The notes: a model not told the origin generated them from the sequence alone. A DNA stretch of 64,000 nt from Moorena sp. SIO3I8 (GCF_010692325.1 NZ_JAAHHW010000003.1:82132-146131); one strand, 5' to 3'. Positions 54,525 through 64,000 are shown, counted from the stretch's first letter. A program made the numbers and translations.

Positions 54525-55058
54525 TCAACTTTTAGCTGACTTCAAGTATGCCAACATGGTATCTGCATCTGAGACCTCGAAGGGATCGGTAGGGCAGTTA
54601 TCTTCATAGCCTGGTTCTACAAACATTTTTTCAATCTTGCCGTTATCTACCACCATAGAGTAGCGCCAAGAACGCATACCAAAACCGAGATTATCTTTTT
54701 CTACCAACATCCCCATTTTGCGGGTGAATTCCCCATTACCATCGGGTAGCAAGAAGATATTCTGAACCCCTTGCTGTTTGCCCCACTGGAACATCACGAA
54801 GGCATCGTTGACAGATAAGCAGATCACTTGATCAACCCCTTGTGCTTTGATCTCGTCATAGAGTTCTTCATAGCGGGGTAAGTGGGTTGATGAACAGGTG
54901 GGTGTGAAGGCACCAGGAAGGGAAAATAGCACGATACGCTTACCGCCAAAAATTTCCTGTGTAGTGCGGTCTTGCCAGCGGAAGGGATTGGGTCCAGCAA
55001 CTGACTCATCTCTGACTCTGGTCTTAAATACTACGTCGGGTACTTGATTGATAACCAT
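54525..55058 (-). CDS. Peroxiredoxin, Prx5-like (type II)
   Basis: A 177-residue thiol peroxidase. The peroxidatic cysteine is C55 in [20 protein letters not shown], the family's P-x-x-x-T-x-x-C. The later motif [16 protein letters not shown] and the Arg in [14 protein letters not shown] complete the active site. A second cysteine in EDNCPTDP near residue 157 could act in resolution, or glutathione/glutaredoxin could reduce the enzyme. It removes H2O2 and alkyl hydroperoxides. The neighbouring glutathione reductase supports a glutathione link, as an inference. Confidence 0.92.
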   Translation of the reverse strand: MVINQVPDVVFKTRVRDESVAGPNPFRWQDRTTQEIFGGKRIVLFSLPGAFTPTCSSTHLPRYEELYDEIKAQGVDQVICLSVNDAFVMFQWGKQQGVQNIFLLPDGNGEFTRKMGMLVEKDNLGFGMRSWRYSMVVDNGKIEKMFVEPGYEDNCPTDPFEVSDADTMLAYLKSAKS

Positions 55059-55187
55059 CTTGTCTTACTCATTCCTTTATGATTGTTACTATTTAATCGT
55101 AGTCGTAACGAGTATGAGTTGTCAAGGAAATTTAGCGGATTTAGTTAAACAACAGTTGACGGGTACCCGTCAACTGTCAAGCAACCC

Positions 55188-55517
55188 TTAATTCTTGATT
55201 TTGATGGCTGTGCCAGTCGCGGTAATCAGTAGCAGCACCCCCTTTTCATCAACGTTAATTGTGCCAGTATCCATAGCAATGCCAATCACAGCATCTGCTC
55301 CTAGTTCTGAGGCACGTTGCTTCAATTCTTTGAGGGCTTCTTGGTGTCCTTTTTCAAAGACTTTTTCATAACTGCCAGTACGTCCTCCGATTAAATCTCG
55401 AATACCAGCAAAGAAATCCCGCAGTGCATTGGTGCCGTAAACCACCTCAGCAGTGACAACGCCCAAATACTCTTCAACAATCGCACCTTGAATAACATCA
55501 GTAGTAGTTACAATCAT
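55188..55517 (-). CDS. YbjQ family protein (UPF0145)
   Basis: About 109 residues from ATG at 55517 (MIVTTTDVIQGAIVEEYLGV), with GGCAGGA upstream; an in-frame start 11 codons earlier is less likely. GTNALRDFFAGIRDLIGGRT and GADAVIGIAMDTGTI are the hallmark segments of YbjQ proteins, which form pentameric rings in solved structures. Their function is not known; metal binding has been suggested. Complete. Confidence 0.9.
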   Translation of the reverse strand: MIVTTTDVIQGAIVEEYLGVVTAEVVYGTNALRDFFAGIRDLIGGRTGSYEKVFEKGHQEALKELKQRASELGADAVIGIAMDTGTINVDEKGVLLLITATGTAIKIKN

Positions 55518-55605
55518 CAGTCCTGCCTCAAAAAATGAATCAAATGCCACCAGAATAGCTAATTGCTATGGCTTAATCATGAAATTATCGAAATACAACT
55601 ACTTA

Positions 55606-56997
55606 TTAATGGCATGCTACACCATCCTGACGTGCTGCCCTTTGCACCGCAGCAGCAACCGCAGGAGCGACTCGCTCATCAAAGACAGAGGGAATGATAT
55701 GTTCTCGATCTAAATCACTGGGATTAATCAGGGATGCGATCGCAAAAGCTGCTTCGAGACACATATTCACGGTAATGGTTGACGCCCGACAATCTATAGC
55801 GCCACGAAAAACCCCTGGAAAAGCCAGAACATTATTAATCTGATTGGGATAGTCACTACGACCTGTAGCCATTACTGCTACATCATCTACTACCAATTCT
55901 GGCTGAATTTCCGGGATAGGATTAGCCATAGCCATGACAATGGGCTTCTTGGCCATGGACCTGACCATGTCTGGGGTTAGAACCCCAGGTACACTCACCC
56001 CAATAAACACATCGGCATTACCAATGGCACCAGCGAGAGTACCCGAAGCATCCACAGCAAATTCTTGCTTTTGCTCAGTCAAGTTAGGGCGTTTAGTAGA
56101 AATAATGCCTTGGGAGTCGCATATCCAAATTACACCTGCACCAGCTTTACGGAGTAACCGGGCAACTGCCATACCGGCAGCGCCAGCTCCATTAATAACA
56201 ATTCTTACCTCTTCTAGGGATTTCTTGACTAGCTTCAGGGCATTGGTCAAGGCAGCAAGGGTGACAATAGCCGTACCGTTCTGGTCATCGTGAAAGACTG
56301 GAATATCTAACTCCTGCCGGAGTCTGGCTTCAATATCAAAGCAACGGGGAGCACTGATATCTTCTAAATTAATACCACCAAAAACCGGCGCGATAGTTTT
56401 AACGGTTTCCACGATCTGATCCGTATCTTGGGTAGCTAGGCAGATAGGAAAAGCATCAATACCAGCAAACTCTTTGAACAGCATTGCTTTACCTTCCATC
56501 ACTGGCAAAGCGGCTTCTGGCCCTAAGTTACCCAACCCCAACACTGCACTGCCATCGGTGACCACAGCAACCATGTTGCTTTTAATGGTAAAGGAGTAGA
56601 CCTGTTCTGGGTCAGATGCGATCGCTTTACAAATCCGACCTACACCAGGAGTGTAAGCCATAGCCAATTCAGATTGATGCTTGAGGGGGATTTTGCTGTT
56701 GACACTGATTTTGCCACCGCGATGGAGGTTGAAGGTGCGGTCATAGACATTTAGGATTTGGACATCGGGAACTTCTGACACCGCTTGTACAATCTGTTCA
56801 GCGTGTTCAGTGCTAGCTGCATCTACGGTAATCTCGCGAGTAGCAATTTTCCGAGTTTTCTCCACCACCATAATTTCTCCCAATTGACCGCCAACAGATG
56901 CGATCGCTTGAGTTACGCTGGCTAACATCCCGGCACGGTTGGGGTATGTTAAGCAAATAGTCAAACTGAAACTAGGATTTGGGGTCAGGTCTACCAT
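55606..56997 (-). CDS. NAD-dependent malic enzyme with N-terminal ACT domain
   Basis: A 463-residue enzyme converting malate to pyruvate and CO2. Residues 10-85 form an ACT-like domain ([20 protein letters not shown]), a regulatory ligand-binding module. The malic N domain has [38 protein letters not shown] and [19 protein letters not shown]. The catalytic strand [20 protein letters not shown] binds the metal. The dinucleotide site is [20 protein letters not shown]. The ACT fusion is common in cyanobacterial forms. Transcribed with no close partner. Confidence 0.94.
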   Translation of the reverse strand: MVDLTPNPSFSLTICLTYPNRAGMLASVTQAIASVGGQLGEIMVVEKTRKIATREITVDAASTEHAEQIVQAVSEVPDVQILNVYDRTFNLHRGGKISVNSKIPLKHQSELAMAYTPGVGRICKAIASDPEQVYSFTIKSNMVAVVTDGSAVLGLGNLGPEAALPVMEGKAMLFKEFAGIDAFPICLATQDTDQIVETVKTIAPVFGGINLEDISAPRCFDIEARLRQELDIPVFHDDQNGTAIVTLAALTNALKLVKKSLEEVRIVINGAGAAGMAVARLLRKAGAGVIWICDSQGIISTKRPNLTEQKQEFAVDASGTLAGAIGNADVFIGVSVPGVLTPDMVRSMAKKPIVMAMANPIPEIQPELVVDDVAVMATGRSDYPNQINNVLAFPGVFRGAIDCRASTITVNMCLEAAFAIASLINPSDLDREHIIPSVFDERVAPAVAAAVQRAARQDGVACH

Positions 56998-57141
56998 GCT
57001 GTCTGATCTGGGATTATAGAAATATGTTGGCGCAAGCTCATTTCCTGCTATATCAATCTAGACTAAACTAGACTTTAGTTCATAGTTGATCGCAAGCATG
57101 GAATAGGAATTATTTGCCGGACCCAGGAGATCAAGAGGATT

Positions 57142-59940
57142 CTAGCCTCCAATCAACTGCCAGAACCGATCATCTTCTGAAATAGCCTCAAAATCCGGGT
57201 CATTACTCGCCTCTTCCCGATACCTTGGATTTAGCTCAATCGCCTGCTCTAGGTTTTCCACAGCTAAGGTGACTTGACCCTGGGAAGAATAAACGATTGC
57301 TTTGTTATAATAACCAGCAGCATACTCAGGTTGAATCTCCAAAGCCCGATTAATGCTTTCCAATGCCTGATCATTCTGTTCTAGCTTGACTAAGGTAGAA
57401 CCTCTGTAATTCCAGGCTTTGTGGGAGTCGGGATTTAATTCAATAGCCTTGTCAAAAGAAGCAACAGCTTCTTGGTATCTTTCTAATACATCCAGAGCCA
57501 TGCCTCGATTCAACCAGGCTACTGTATTATCTGGCTGAACTTGGACAGCTTGGTCGAAGGATTCAAACGCCTCTTCATGCTTTTGTAGCATTCCCAGTGC
57601 TACTCCTCGGTCAACCCAAGCTTGATGATAGTTTGGCTGAATTTCTAGGGCCTTGTCATAGGAAGCGATCGCATCTTCGTAGCGTCTCAACCGTCTTAGG
57701 GTCATGCCCCGGTTTAACCAGGCTTTGTAGTGGTCTTGCTTGAGTTTAACCACCTTATTAAAAGCAACCACTGCTCCTTCATACCGCCGGAGTTCCATCA
57801 AAGCCAGACCTCTTTGATACCAGCTATCTGGGTCATCTGGCTTAAGCTCAATTACTTTGTCATAGGACGCGATCGCATCTTGATACTGCTGTAATTCCCA
57901 TAATGCCATACCTCGCTGATACCAAATATCAGGGTTATTCGGTTGAAGGTCAAGAGCTTGATCATAGGAAGCGATCGCATCTTGATACTGCCCTTGAGAG
58001 AATAGAGTATTGCCCTGATTCACATAGTCATCTGGATTCAAGAACAACTTAGGATGGTTCGATTTGAGGCGTTCTAATTGTTCCGTCAGAGTTTGAGTGT
58101 TTTGCAGCACTTCAGACAGAGCAGCTTCTGCAATGGATGTTGGGGAAATCTCTGCTAGTTGTTGTATAATTTTATCCTTCTCGGTTTGAGCATCAGATTC
58201 AACCTCAGACAGCTGAGCTGCCAAGGTTGTTTCCAATTTGTCCAGATTTTGAATGATTATATCTTTTCGCTTTTGAATGTCCGACTGTAAATCAGAAAGT
58301 TGAGTTTTAGCCTCTGTTTCTAATTTTTCCAGACTCTGAATGGTCTGAGCCTTCTGGGTTTGAATTCCTGACTGAGAGTCAGAAACCTGAGTTGTTAAAT
58401 TAGCCTCTAGCTCTTTCAGATGCTGGAGAGTCTTATCGATTTGCACTTCAATCTTCGACTGGGATTTTGAAAGTTGTTCAGTAATGTCAGTTCCTAATTG
58501 CTCTAGCTTCTGAAGAGCTAAATCGATTTTATGTTGAGCTTTTTGTTCAGCCTCCACCTTAATGTCAGATAGCTGAGGAGTAAACTCTGTCTCTACCTGT
58601 TTTATATTTTCTAGTATTAAATCCCGTTGCTGTTGAGCCTTGGCTTCAAGTTCAGACAATTTTGAGGCAAACTCTGTCTCTGATTGGTTCAGTTTCTCCA
58701 ATACTTTATCTTGATGCCCTTGGACATTGGCTTTGAGTAAAGATAGTTGAGGAGCAAAATCAGAGGTGAGTTTTTCTAGATTCTTGAGGTAACTGTTCCT
58801 TTCTTTATCAGCCTTTGCCTTAAGCTCAGACAGTTCAACAGCAAAATCAGACTCTGATTGATTTAGTTGCTGCAGGACTTTATCCTTATGTTCTTGTACA
58901 TTACCCTGAAGTTCAGATAGTTGAGGAGCAAAGTCAGCACTTGATTTTTCTAGGGTTTGCAGGTAATCTTCGCTTTGTTTTTGAGCCTTGGCTTTCAAGT
59001 CAGACAGTTCGGAGCCAAACTCAGTCTCTGATTGGTTCAGTTTCTTCAGTATTATCTCTTTCTGGGCTTGTACATCCGCCTGGATTTTCGATAATTCTGG
59101 AGTAAATTCAGCCCCTAATTTTTCGAAATCTTTTAAAGTTAAGTCCTTTTGGTTTGCCGCAGTTTCTTTCAGGTCAGACAGTTCGGAGCCAAACTCTGTC
59201 TCTAATTGCTTCAGTTTCTTCAGTATTGTCTCTTTCTGGGCTTGCACATCCCCCTTGAGTTCAGATAATTGGGGGGCAAACTCAGCGCTTAAGTTTTCTA
59301 GATACTTCAGAAAACTATCCCGTTGCTTTTTAGCGTCTTGCTCGAGTTTAGACAGTCTTGAGGCAAAGTCAGTCTCTAATTGTTCTAGCTCTTGTTGAGT
59401 ATCGGTTTTTTGCGTCTTGATTGTCGTTAATGCCTGTTGCTGGGACTGAGACAATTTGGATAGCAGCTTAGATAGATTTTCTCGTTTAACACTTAGGTCT
59501 TGTTTAAACTCTGCCGCCTGCTGATCTAGCTCCAAGGCAATGTCTTCAGTTTTTTCTAGGATACTTTGAACATTTTTATTGGCACTGACAATCCTATCTT
59601 CCAAGTCAGTCAGTTCATTGAGGTGAGCTCTCACGATTTGGGCAACCTCACGAATCACAGACCTTCTTAGCAGCCACAACGCTGCGATCGCAGCCACCAG
59701 TAGCAGTACCAGAGTGACCAACACAACCAGCAAAACATTAGACAGGAGCGTCACCCGCTGAAAGCTAAGATTCGCATCAGTTTGAACTTGCTTTTGACTT
59801 GAGCTCTGAGCGACTATCTGTTTTGGAGGGTCAGGTTCGATGGATTGGGCACTGCCAAGGCCAACAGGCAACAGGAAGAATGACAAAACAATAGTGCTTC
59901 GCCACACCAGTGCTAACATTTGTTGATTTTTACGCTTCAT
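57142..59940 (-). CDS. Membrane protein with 29-residue coiled-coil repeats and eight TPRs
   Basis: About 932 residues from ATG at 59940 (MKRKNQQMLALVWRS), with AAAGGA 8 bases upstream; the 23-codon extension is not needed. A hydrophobic start, possibly a signal peptide, is followed by a second membrane segment near residues 65-90 (VLLVVLVTLVLLLVAAIAAL). From residue 192 to 601 there are 14 consecutive repeats, 13 of 29 residues and one of 33, of pattern F-x-x-x-L-S-x-L...L-x-x-L-E-x-x-x-(E/D). Eight TPR units follow (for example DIWYQRGMALWELQQYQDAI) and a C-terminal ASNDPDFEAISEDDRFWQ cap. It probably forms a long helical stalk holding a TPR interaction domain. Partner unknown. Confidence 0.85.
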   Translation of the reverse strand: MKRKNQQMLALVWRSTIVLSFFLLPVGLGSAQSIEPDPPKQIVAQSSSQKQVQTDANLSFQRVTLLSNVLLVVLVTLVLLLVAAIAALWLLRRSVIREVAQIVRAHLNELTDLEDRIVSANKNVQSILEKTEDIALELDQQAAEFKQDLSVKRENLSKLLSKLSQSQQQALTTIKTQKTDTQQELEQLETDFASRLSKLEQDAKKQRDSFLKYLENLSAEFAPQLSELKGDVQAQKETILKKLKQLETEFGSELSDLKETAANQKDLTLKDFEKLGAEFTPELSKIQADVQAQKEIILKKLNQSETEFGSELSDLKAKAQKQSEDYLQTLEKSSADFAPQLSELQGNVQEHKDKVLQQLNQSESDFAVELSELKAKADKERNSYLKNLEKLTSDFAPQLSLLKANVQGHQDKVLEKLNQSETEFASKLSELEAKAQQQRDLILENIKQVETEFTPQLSDIKVEAEQKAQHKIDLALQKLEQLGTDITEQLSKSQSKIEVQIDKTLQHLKELEANLTTQVSDSQSGIQTQKAQTIQSLEKLETEAKTQLSDLQSDIQKRKDIIIQNLDKLETTLAAQLSEVESDAQTEKDKIIQQLAEISPTSIAEAALSEVLQNTQTLTEQLERLKSNHPKLFLNPDDYVNQGNTLFSQGQYQDAIASYDQALDLQPNNPDIWYQRGMALWELQQYQDAIASYDKVIELKPDDPDSWYQRGLALMELRRYEGAVVAFNKVVKLKQDHYKAWLNRGMTLRRLRRYEDAIASYDKALEIQPNYHQAWVDRGVALGMLQKHEEAFESFDQAVQVQPDNTVAWLNRGMALDVLERYQEAVASFDKAIELNPDSHKAWNYRGSTLVKLEQNDQALESINRALEIQPEYAAGYYNKAIVYSSQGQVTLAVENLEQAIELNPRYREEASNDPDFEAISEDDRFWQLIGG

Positions 59941-60467
59941 CAGAACGTCCTTTCTCTGTTGGTCATCTTGTACTGCCCATAGAGGCTCTATCTTACGTGC
60001 CAAGATCAACTCCCCTACTTAAATCCATTTCTTCTAGTTTGCCACCTCCATGACTGAAAGGGTGAATGCCCTTTGATCCCAGTTGGCCAATCAGTAGACC
60101 AATCAGTAGACCACAGTTAACACACTTTTGGTTACACCAACAGCTCCTTCTCAGCTTACCCCCTAATCAGCTATGGGGCTATCCAAGCTATAGCAAGTCT
60201 TCAAAGTAGCACTACAGATGCAGATGGCCAGAGGTCGGGATGACCAGATCGGGAGATGGCCAGATGAAATTGATGTGCAATTAATCCAGGAATTAACGAG
60301 AATCCCTACCTTCAGAAGGCAGGGATTCTCGTTAATTGGTATAATGTAGTATACTGTCAAGGAAACTTAGTACTAGTGCAGGGGAAACCGAAATAAGTGA
60401 AATGACCAGCTCCGACCTCTGTAGATGAAAGTGGTGACTTATTTCTGCGAGCCTGGACTAGGTGGAA
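59941..60467. repeat. Spacer with GATGGCCAG repeat copy and 22-bp stem-loop
   Basis: TATAGCAAGTCTTCAAAGTA (from about 60190) opens the second copy of the dispersed GATGGCCAG element (60199-60276). Directly after, AATTAACGAGAATCCCTACC then TT (60291-60312) pairs with the segment at 60316-60337 with a single mismatch and a 3-base loop CAG. Such GAATCCC...GGGATTC stems are found at the ends of IS200/IS605-type elements. No gene is supported. Confidence 0.6.
60291..60337. other. 22-bp stem-loop, IS200/IS605-end-like
   Basis: The two arms match over 22 bp with one mismatch (A against G, so a wobble on one strand), loop CAG. No transposase or TnpB gene is nearby in the window, so it could be a solo end, a structured RNA or a terminator serving either side. 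Confidence 0.5.
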
Positions 60468-60737
60468 TCAGTAAAGTTTACGTTCTTCCCACAAGAAGCA
60501 GTAGTACGGTACACTGCCCAAGCCAGCATTAGTCAAAATTGATACCTTTATGACTGGGTTGGGTTCACAATTGTCTTCCTCAGATATCAAATCTAGGTTG
60601 GCCTGGTTAAAGAAGATGCCTGAAACCCGGCTTTTGATAGCTTGGAAATTATGGGCAATCCCAAGGAGCACAGATGACAGCTTTTGCCAGACTACAGCAA
60701 AGGTTGGTTTGATGGTTTCGTTAATTGTTGTTAGCAT
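60468..60737 (-). CDS. Tandem small protein A, 89 residues, unknown family
   Basis: It starts MLTTINETIKPTFAVVWQKL, continues LLGIAHNFQAIKSRVSGIFF and SEEDNCEPNPVIKVSILTNA, and ends GLGSVPYYCFLWEERKLY. An AAAGGGTG ribosome-binding-like motif lies six bases before the ATG. The N-terminal half looks helical; the C-terminal half is beta-like with two cysteines and an aromatic end. The next gene upstream (60819-61076) is about 93% identical in DNA, and the leaders of both are nearly identical. I know no function. Confidence 0.6.
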   Translation of the reverse strand: MLTTINETIKPTFAVVWQKLSSVLLGIAHNFQAIKSRVSGIFFNQANLDLISEEDNCEPNPVIKVSILTNAGLGSVPYYCFLWEERKLY

Positions 60738-60797
60738 GTCAACACCCTTTATAGTATGGATTGAAAAAAAATTGTCTTAAAATGCACCCTTTTATAC
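60738..60797 (-). promoter_or_regulatory. Conserved leader of small gene A
   Basis: Over about 55 bases this leader differs at one position from the leader at 61077-61136. It contains TACTATAAAGG (possible -10), a run of eight T on the minus strand, and TTTTAAGACA upstream (possible -35 region). Confidence 0.55.
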
Positions 60798-60818
60798 CCA
60801 TGGCCTACTTGCACTGCT

Positions 60819-61076
60819 TCAACCTTTCCAAAAGAAGCAGTAGTACGGCACAGTGCCCAAGCCAGCATTAGTCAACATTGACACCTTTATGACTGGGTTG
60901 GGTTCACAATTGTCTTCCTCAGATATCAAATCTAGGTTGACCTCGTTAAAGAAGATTCCTGAAAACCGGGTTTTTATAGCTTGGAAATTATGGGCAATCC
61001 CAAGCAGCACAGATGATAGCGTTTGCCAGACTACGGCAAAGGTTGGTTTGATGGTTTCGTTAATTTTTGTTAACAT
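60819..61076 (-). CDS. Tandem small protein B, 85 residues, unknown family
   Basis: It starts MLTKINETIKPTFAVVWQTL and ends GLGTVPYYCFFWKG, with 11 residue differences or endings from protein A; the 339-bp repeat unit includes the leader. Substitutions are mostly non-synonymous but conservative (S/T, I/M, L/F, Q/E). The cysteine in EEDNCEPN and the YYC motif are kept. The shorter C-terminus follows divergence after FFW. A secreted or precursor peptide is conceivable, but no leader-peptide or maturation gene is visible. Confidence 0.6.
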   Translation of the reverse strand: MLTKINETIKPTFAVVWQTLSSVLLGIAHNFQAIKTRFSGIFFNEVNLDLISEEDNCEPNPVIKVSMLTNAGLGTVPYYCFFWKG

Positions 61077-61136
61077 GTCAACACCCTTTATAGTATGGAT
61101 TGAAAAAAAATTGTTTTAAAATGCACCCTTTTATAG
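61077..61136 (-). promoter_or_regulatory. Conserved leader of small gene B
   Basis: Same arrangement as at 60738-60797, with TTTTAAAACA in place of TTTTAAGACA. Shared conservation points to a working promoter or 5' UTR. Confidence 0.55.
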
Positions 61137-61892
61137 GCTTGTCAAGCTTTCACTTGTTCCACTGCTGTCTGTGGATCCTGTTTACCCGTGAGCTGTGCCA
61201 TTGAAGACACCCTCATTAGCGATACCACAAGCCTGAAGACATCTAGCTAGTAGCTATTACGGGTGGTTTCACCCATAGTTATGGCTACCATGGTTTTTTA
61301 CTTGAGCTGACAGCAAGAGAACTAGTGATTTCAGCTCATCTACATTTGATAGAGTTGGGAAAATCAAAAATGGTAGAATTTGTTCTATTTAATTACCCAT
61401 TCTTGATTTATTTTATAATCTTTAGATTTTATTTATATTTCTCTGGAGCTATCATCCCCAATTCCTCCTATTTTATATTTCTTAAAAAACGTCAAGTTTA
61501 TGGTTAGCCAAGGTTTTTCTATGGTTTGGGGCAAGTTAATCCCTAGGCCCTTGGCGTATCTTAAAGTTTTGTAATGTAATTTTTGATTTTGAATTACATG
61601 AGAATTTTTGGCTATTAACTCATCCTTCCTCCCAGGTCATCTGCGATTGTTGATCAAGAACTCGGCGACATCAATCACCAAACTTGGCATCTTTGCGGTG
61701 CGACCCGTGGCGAATTTAATTCTTAATGGGTCAAGGGCACCGGAGACGTTTTGAAGCTAGAAGCTACTTGCAACTTGCTCCTAAATGCGACGAGATTCAA
61801 GTCATCTCCATGGGGGAAAACCTTGAGGTGTTTGGTTAGGTGTAATGTAAATTTATTAACACATAACCCTCTTAACACCTAACACCGGGACA
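61137..61892. other. Spacer with GGTGCG element
   Basis: About 750 bp. GGTGCGACCCGTGGCGAATT (from 61698) and GGGTCAAGGGCACC (to about 61742) form one copy of the dispersed element with near-complementary ends. No other gene is supported; the part around 61325-61620 is AT-rich. Confidence 0.5.
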
Positions 61893-64000
61893 CTAATTTA
61901 CTCCTTCTACCTTGGCGATATCCAGAAGTGTCTTGAGTACCGAGTCAGGGTTCAAGCTGATGGAATCAATTCCCAACTCCACTAAGAAGCAGGCAAATTC
62001 CGGATAGTCACTTGGTGCTTGACCACAAATACCAATCTTGCGGCCATTTTTCTTGGCTTTTTCTATCACCATCCGCACCATTTGTTTAACTGCTTCGTTA
62101 CGTTCATCAAAGATATGGGCAACTAAAGCAGAGTCACGGTCTAATCCTAAGGTTAATTGAGTGAGGTCATTAGAACCGATGGAGAAGCCGTCAAAGATTT
62201 GGCTATACTCGTCGGCTAGGATGACGTTACTTGGGATTTCACACATCACATAGACTTCTAACCCATTCTCCCCCCGCTTCAAGCCATGTTTTTCCATTTC
62301 CGCCAGCACCCGGCGACCTTCATCAGGAGTGCGACAGAAGGGAATCATGGGGATAACGTTTGTGAGTCCCATCTCATCCCGTACCCGTTTGAGTGCCTTA
62401 CATTCCAAACCATAGGCTTCCCGGTAGATTTCATCACAGTAACGAGACGCCCCTCGCCATCCTAGCATCGGGTTCTCTTCTTTGGGTTCAAACTGTTTAC
62501 CCCCTAAGAGATTGGCGTATTCGTTACTCTTGAAATCTGACATCCTGACGATAACTGGTTTGGGATAGAAAGCAGCAGCGATGATGCTAATCCCGTTGGC
62601 TAGTTTATCCACAAAGAAGTCAGGTTTATGGTCATACAATGCTGTCAGCTGAGCAATTTCTTCCTTGACCGATGGATCTTCGAGTTTATCGAAGTGAATC
62701 AACGCCATCGGGTGTGCCTTAATGTGATTGGCAATGATGAACTCAAACCGGGCTAACCCCACCCCATCGCAGGGAAGAAAAGACAGACTAAAGGCTTTCT
62801 CTGGGTTACCCACATTCATCATGATTTTGGTGCGGGTGCGCGGTAGGTTGTCAAGGGGTGTTTCTTGCACCTCAAAGGGCACTAACCCTTGATAAACCTT
62901 GCCTTCATCTCCTTCTGCACAGGAAACCGTCACTGGTTGGCCTGTCTTCAACTGGTTAGTGGCATTGCCACAACCCACAATCGCGGGGATACCCATCTCA
63001 CGGGCAATGATGGCAGCGTGACAAGTGCGGCCTCCTTGGTTAGTGACGATAGCACTCGCTCTCTTCATGATAGGTTCCCAATCCGGATCTGTCTTGTCCG
63101 TGACCAATACCTCTTTGGCTTGGAAACGGTCAATCTTGTTGACATCCAGAATTACCCTTGCTTTGCCTTGACCAATCATTTCACCGACGGCGCGACCGGT
63201 GACTAGCACAGACGTTGCCTGCAATGTCTCTACATCGCCTTTGAGTTGATAATGACAAATAACATTGGCAGATTTCTGGGATTGTACAGTTTCCGGACGG
63301 GCTTGAACAATAAAGAGTTCACCGGTTTTCCCGTCTTTCGCCCACTCAATGTCCATGGGGGTGTAGCTACCCCGCACCTGGGAATAGTGCTCTTCAATGA
63401 TGCTAGCCCACTTGGCTAGGGTGAAAATTTCCTCATCATTGATCGCGTATTTTCCCCGTTCTGATGGCGGCACTGATATATTTTTCGTCAGTTTTACGCC
63501 GTCATCATAGACCATTTTGACTTCTTTGCTACCTAGACGTTTGTCTAGGATAGGGCTATACCCCTCTTGGAGAGTCGGCTTGAACACCAGGTATTCATCA
63601 GGGTTGACTGCTCCTTGGACAACGTTTTCACCCAAACCGTAAGCTGCTGTTACTAAAGCGGCATTTTTAAATCCGGTTTCGGTGTCGATGGAGAACATCA
63701 CACCAGACGACGCTAGGTCTGAGCGCACCATTTTCTGGACACCGACAGACAGAGCAACATCAAAATGGTCAAAGCCTTTAACAGTTCGATAGGAGATGGC
63801 GCGGTTGGTAAAAAGGGAGGCAAAGCATTTGTGACAGGCTTCTAAAACCCCTTTTACTCCGTGGACGTTGAGATAGGTTTCCTGTTGACCAGCAAAGCTA
63901 GCATCAGGTAAGTCCTCAGCGGTGGCACTGGAACGAACTGCTACATCTGTATTGTAATTTGACTGTAGGCAAGTGTCCCGATATTCTGGCTCAAACTGCT
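61893..64000 (-). CDS. ppsA: Phosphoenolpyruvate synthase, 5' end beyond window
   Basis: The frame is open from 61893 to the window edge, at least 701 codons, so the gene is partial. The ATP-grasp N-terminal domain is partly present ([37 protein letters not shown]). The phosphohistidine domain has [20 protein letters not shown] with the catalytic His. The C-terminal TIM barrel has [24 protein letters not shown] and [15 protein letters not shown] with the catalytic Cys. It makes PEP from pyruvate and ATP, a gluconeogenic step. A methionine at 63731 is internal, not the start. Confidence 0.95.
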   Translation of the reverse strand, partial: QFEPEYRDTCLQSNYNTDVAVRSSATAEDLPDASFAGQQETYLNVHGVKGVLEACHKCFASLFTNRAISYRTVKGFDHFDVALSVGVQKMVRSDLASSGVMFSIDTETGFKNAALVTAAYGLGENVVQGAVNPDEYLVFKPTLQEGYSPILDKRLGSKEVKMVYDDGVKLTKNISVPPSERGKYAINDEEIFTLAKWASIIEEHYSQVRGSYTPMDIEWAKDGKTGELFIVQARPETVQSQKSANVICHYQLKGDVETLQATSVLVTGRAVGEMIGQGKARVILDVNKIDRFQAKEVLVTDKTDPDWEPIMKRASAIVTNQGGRTCHAAIIAREMGIPAIVGCGNATNQLKTGQPVTVSCAEGDEGKVYQGLVPFEVQETPLDNLPRTRTKIMMNVGNPEKAFSLSFLPCDGVGLARFEFIIANHIKAHPMALIHFDKLEDPSVKEEIAQLTALYDHKPDFFVDKLANGISIIAAAFYPKPVIVRMSDFKSNEYANLLGGKQFEPKEENPMLGWRGASRYCDEIYREAYGLECKALKRVRDEMGLTNVIPMIPFCRTPDEGRRVLAEMEKHGLKRGENGLEVYVMCEIPSNVILADEYSQIFDGFSIGSNDLTQLTLGLDRDSALVAHIFDERNEAVKQMVRMVIEKAKKNGRKIGICGQAPSDYPEFACFLVELGIDSISLNPDSVLKTLLDIAKVEGVN

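Noticed and set aside
60468-61076. RiPP precursor pair
   Set aside because: No modification, protease or transporter gene is adjacent and no leader/core boundary such as a double glycine is seen; kept only as a speculation in the finding.
1-64000. tRNA, rRNA or tmRNA genes
   Set aside because: Looked for cloverleaf-like stretches in the spacers; none was convincing.

Overview
The window looks like chromosomal DNA of a large-genome filamentous cyanobacterium, most like Moorena/Moorea or a close relative. The reasons are frequent GCGATCGC (HIP1-type) octamers, several Uma2-family genes, cyanobacterial-style glycine-cleavage and rimP-nusA-ylxR-infB loci, and very abundant intergenic heptamer repeats. 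The genus is an inference; no rRNA or tRNA gene was seen to fix it.

Layout. (1) 0.4-20.6 kb, all on the minus strand: a surface-glycan island with about eight glycosyltransferases, two methyltransferases, an acetyltransferase, a sulfotransferase, a polysaccharide pyruvyl transferase, a PhyH-like dioxygenase, an ABC flippase/exporter and a CDP-paratose-2-epimerase-like protein. Five of these genes are interrupted only by in-frame TAA/TAG codons, with no frameshift. (2) 20.6-30.9 kb: a repeat-rich stretch with three Uma2 genes (one eroded at both ends), another glycosyltransferase and a WecA-like phosphoglycosyl transferase that could start lipid-linked glycan synthesis. (3) 31.0-38.3 kb, plus strand: a Wza-like export protein, a Wzc-like chain-length/BY-kinase protein, a metallophosphoesterase and a small hypothetical protein. 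Together with (1) this suggests a lipid-linked glycan pathway: WecA start, glycosyltransferases, ABC flippase, Wza/Wzc export. (4) 38.6-64 kb: mostly housekeeping genes, namely gcvP and gcvH, infB-ylxR-nusA-rimP, glutathione reductase, a peroxiredoxin, a YbjQ protein, malic enzyme, a large membrane coiled-coil/TPR protein, a tandem pair of unknown small genes, and the 3' part of a phosphoenolpyruvate synthase gene that runs off the end.

The least ordinary material is intergenic. The short tandem arrays have different sequences but almost all share a period of 7 bp. Many sit inside small elements whose ends read TATAGC...GCTATA, and the G-rich strand (GGGAGTA)n tends to be the sense strand at gene 3' ends, where it supplies stop codons. 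A second small-element family ends in GGCGTTGC...GCAACGCC. A 31-bp hairpin unit is tandemly repeated 14 times. The other notable points are the cluster of in-frame nonsense codons in the glycan island, fourteen consecutive ~29-residue repeats in the coiled-coil/TPR protein, and the duplicated 85-89-residue genes whose leaders are better conserved than their coding regions.
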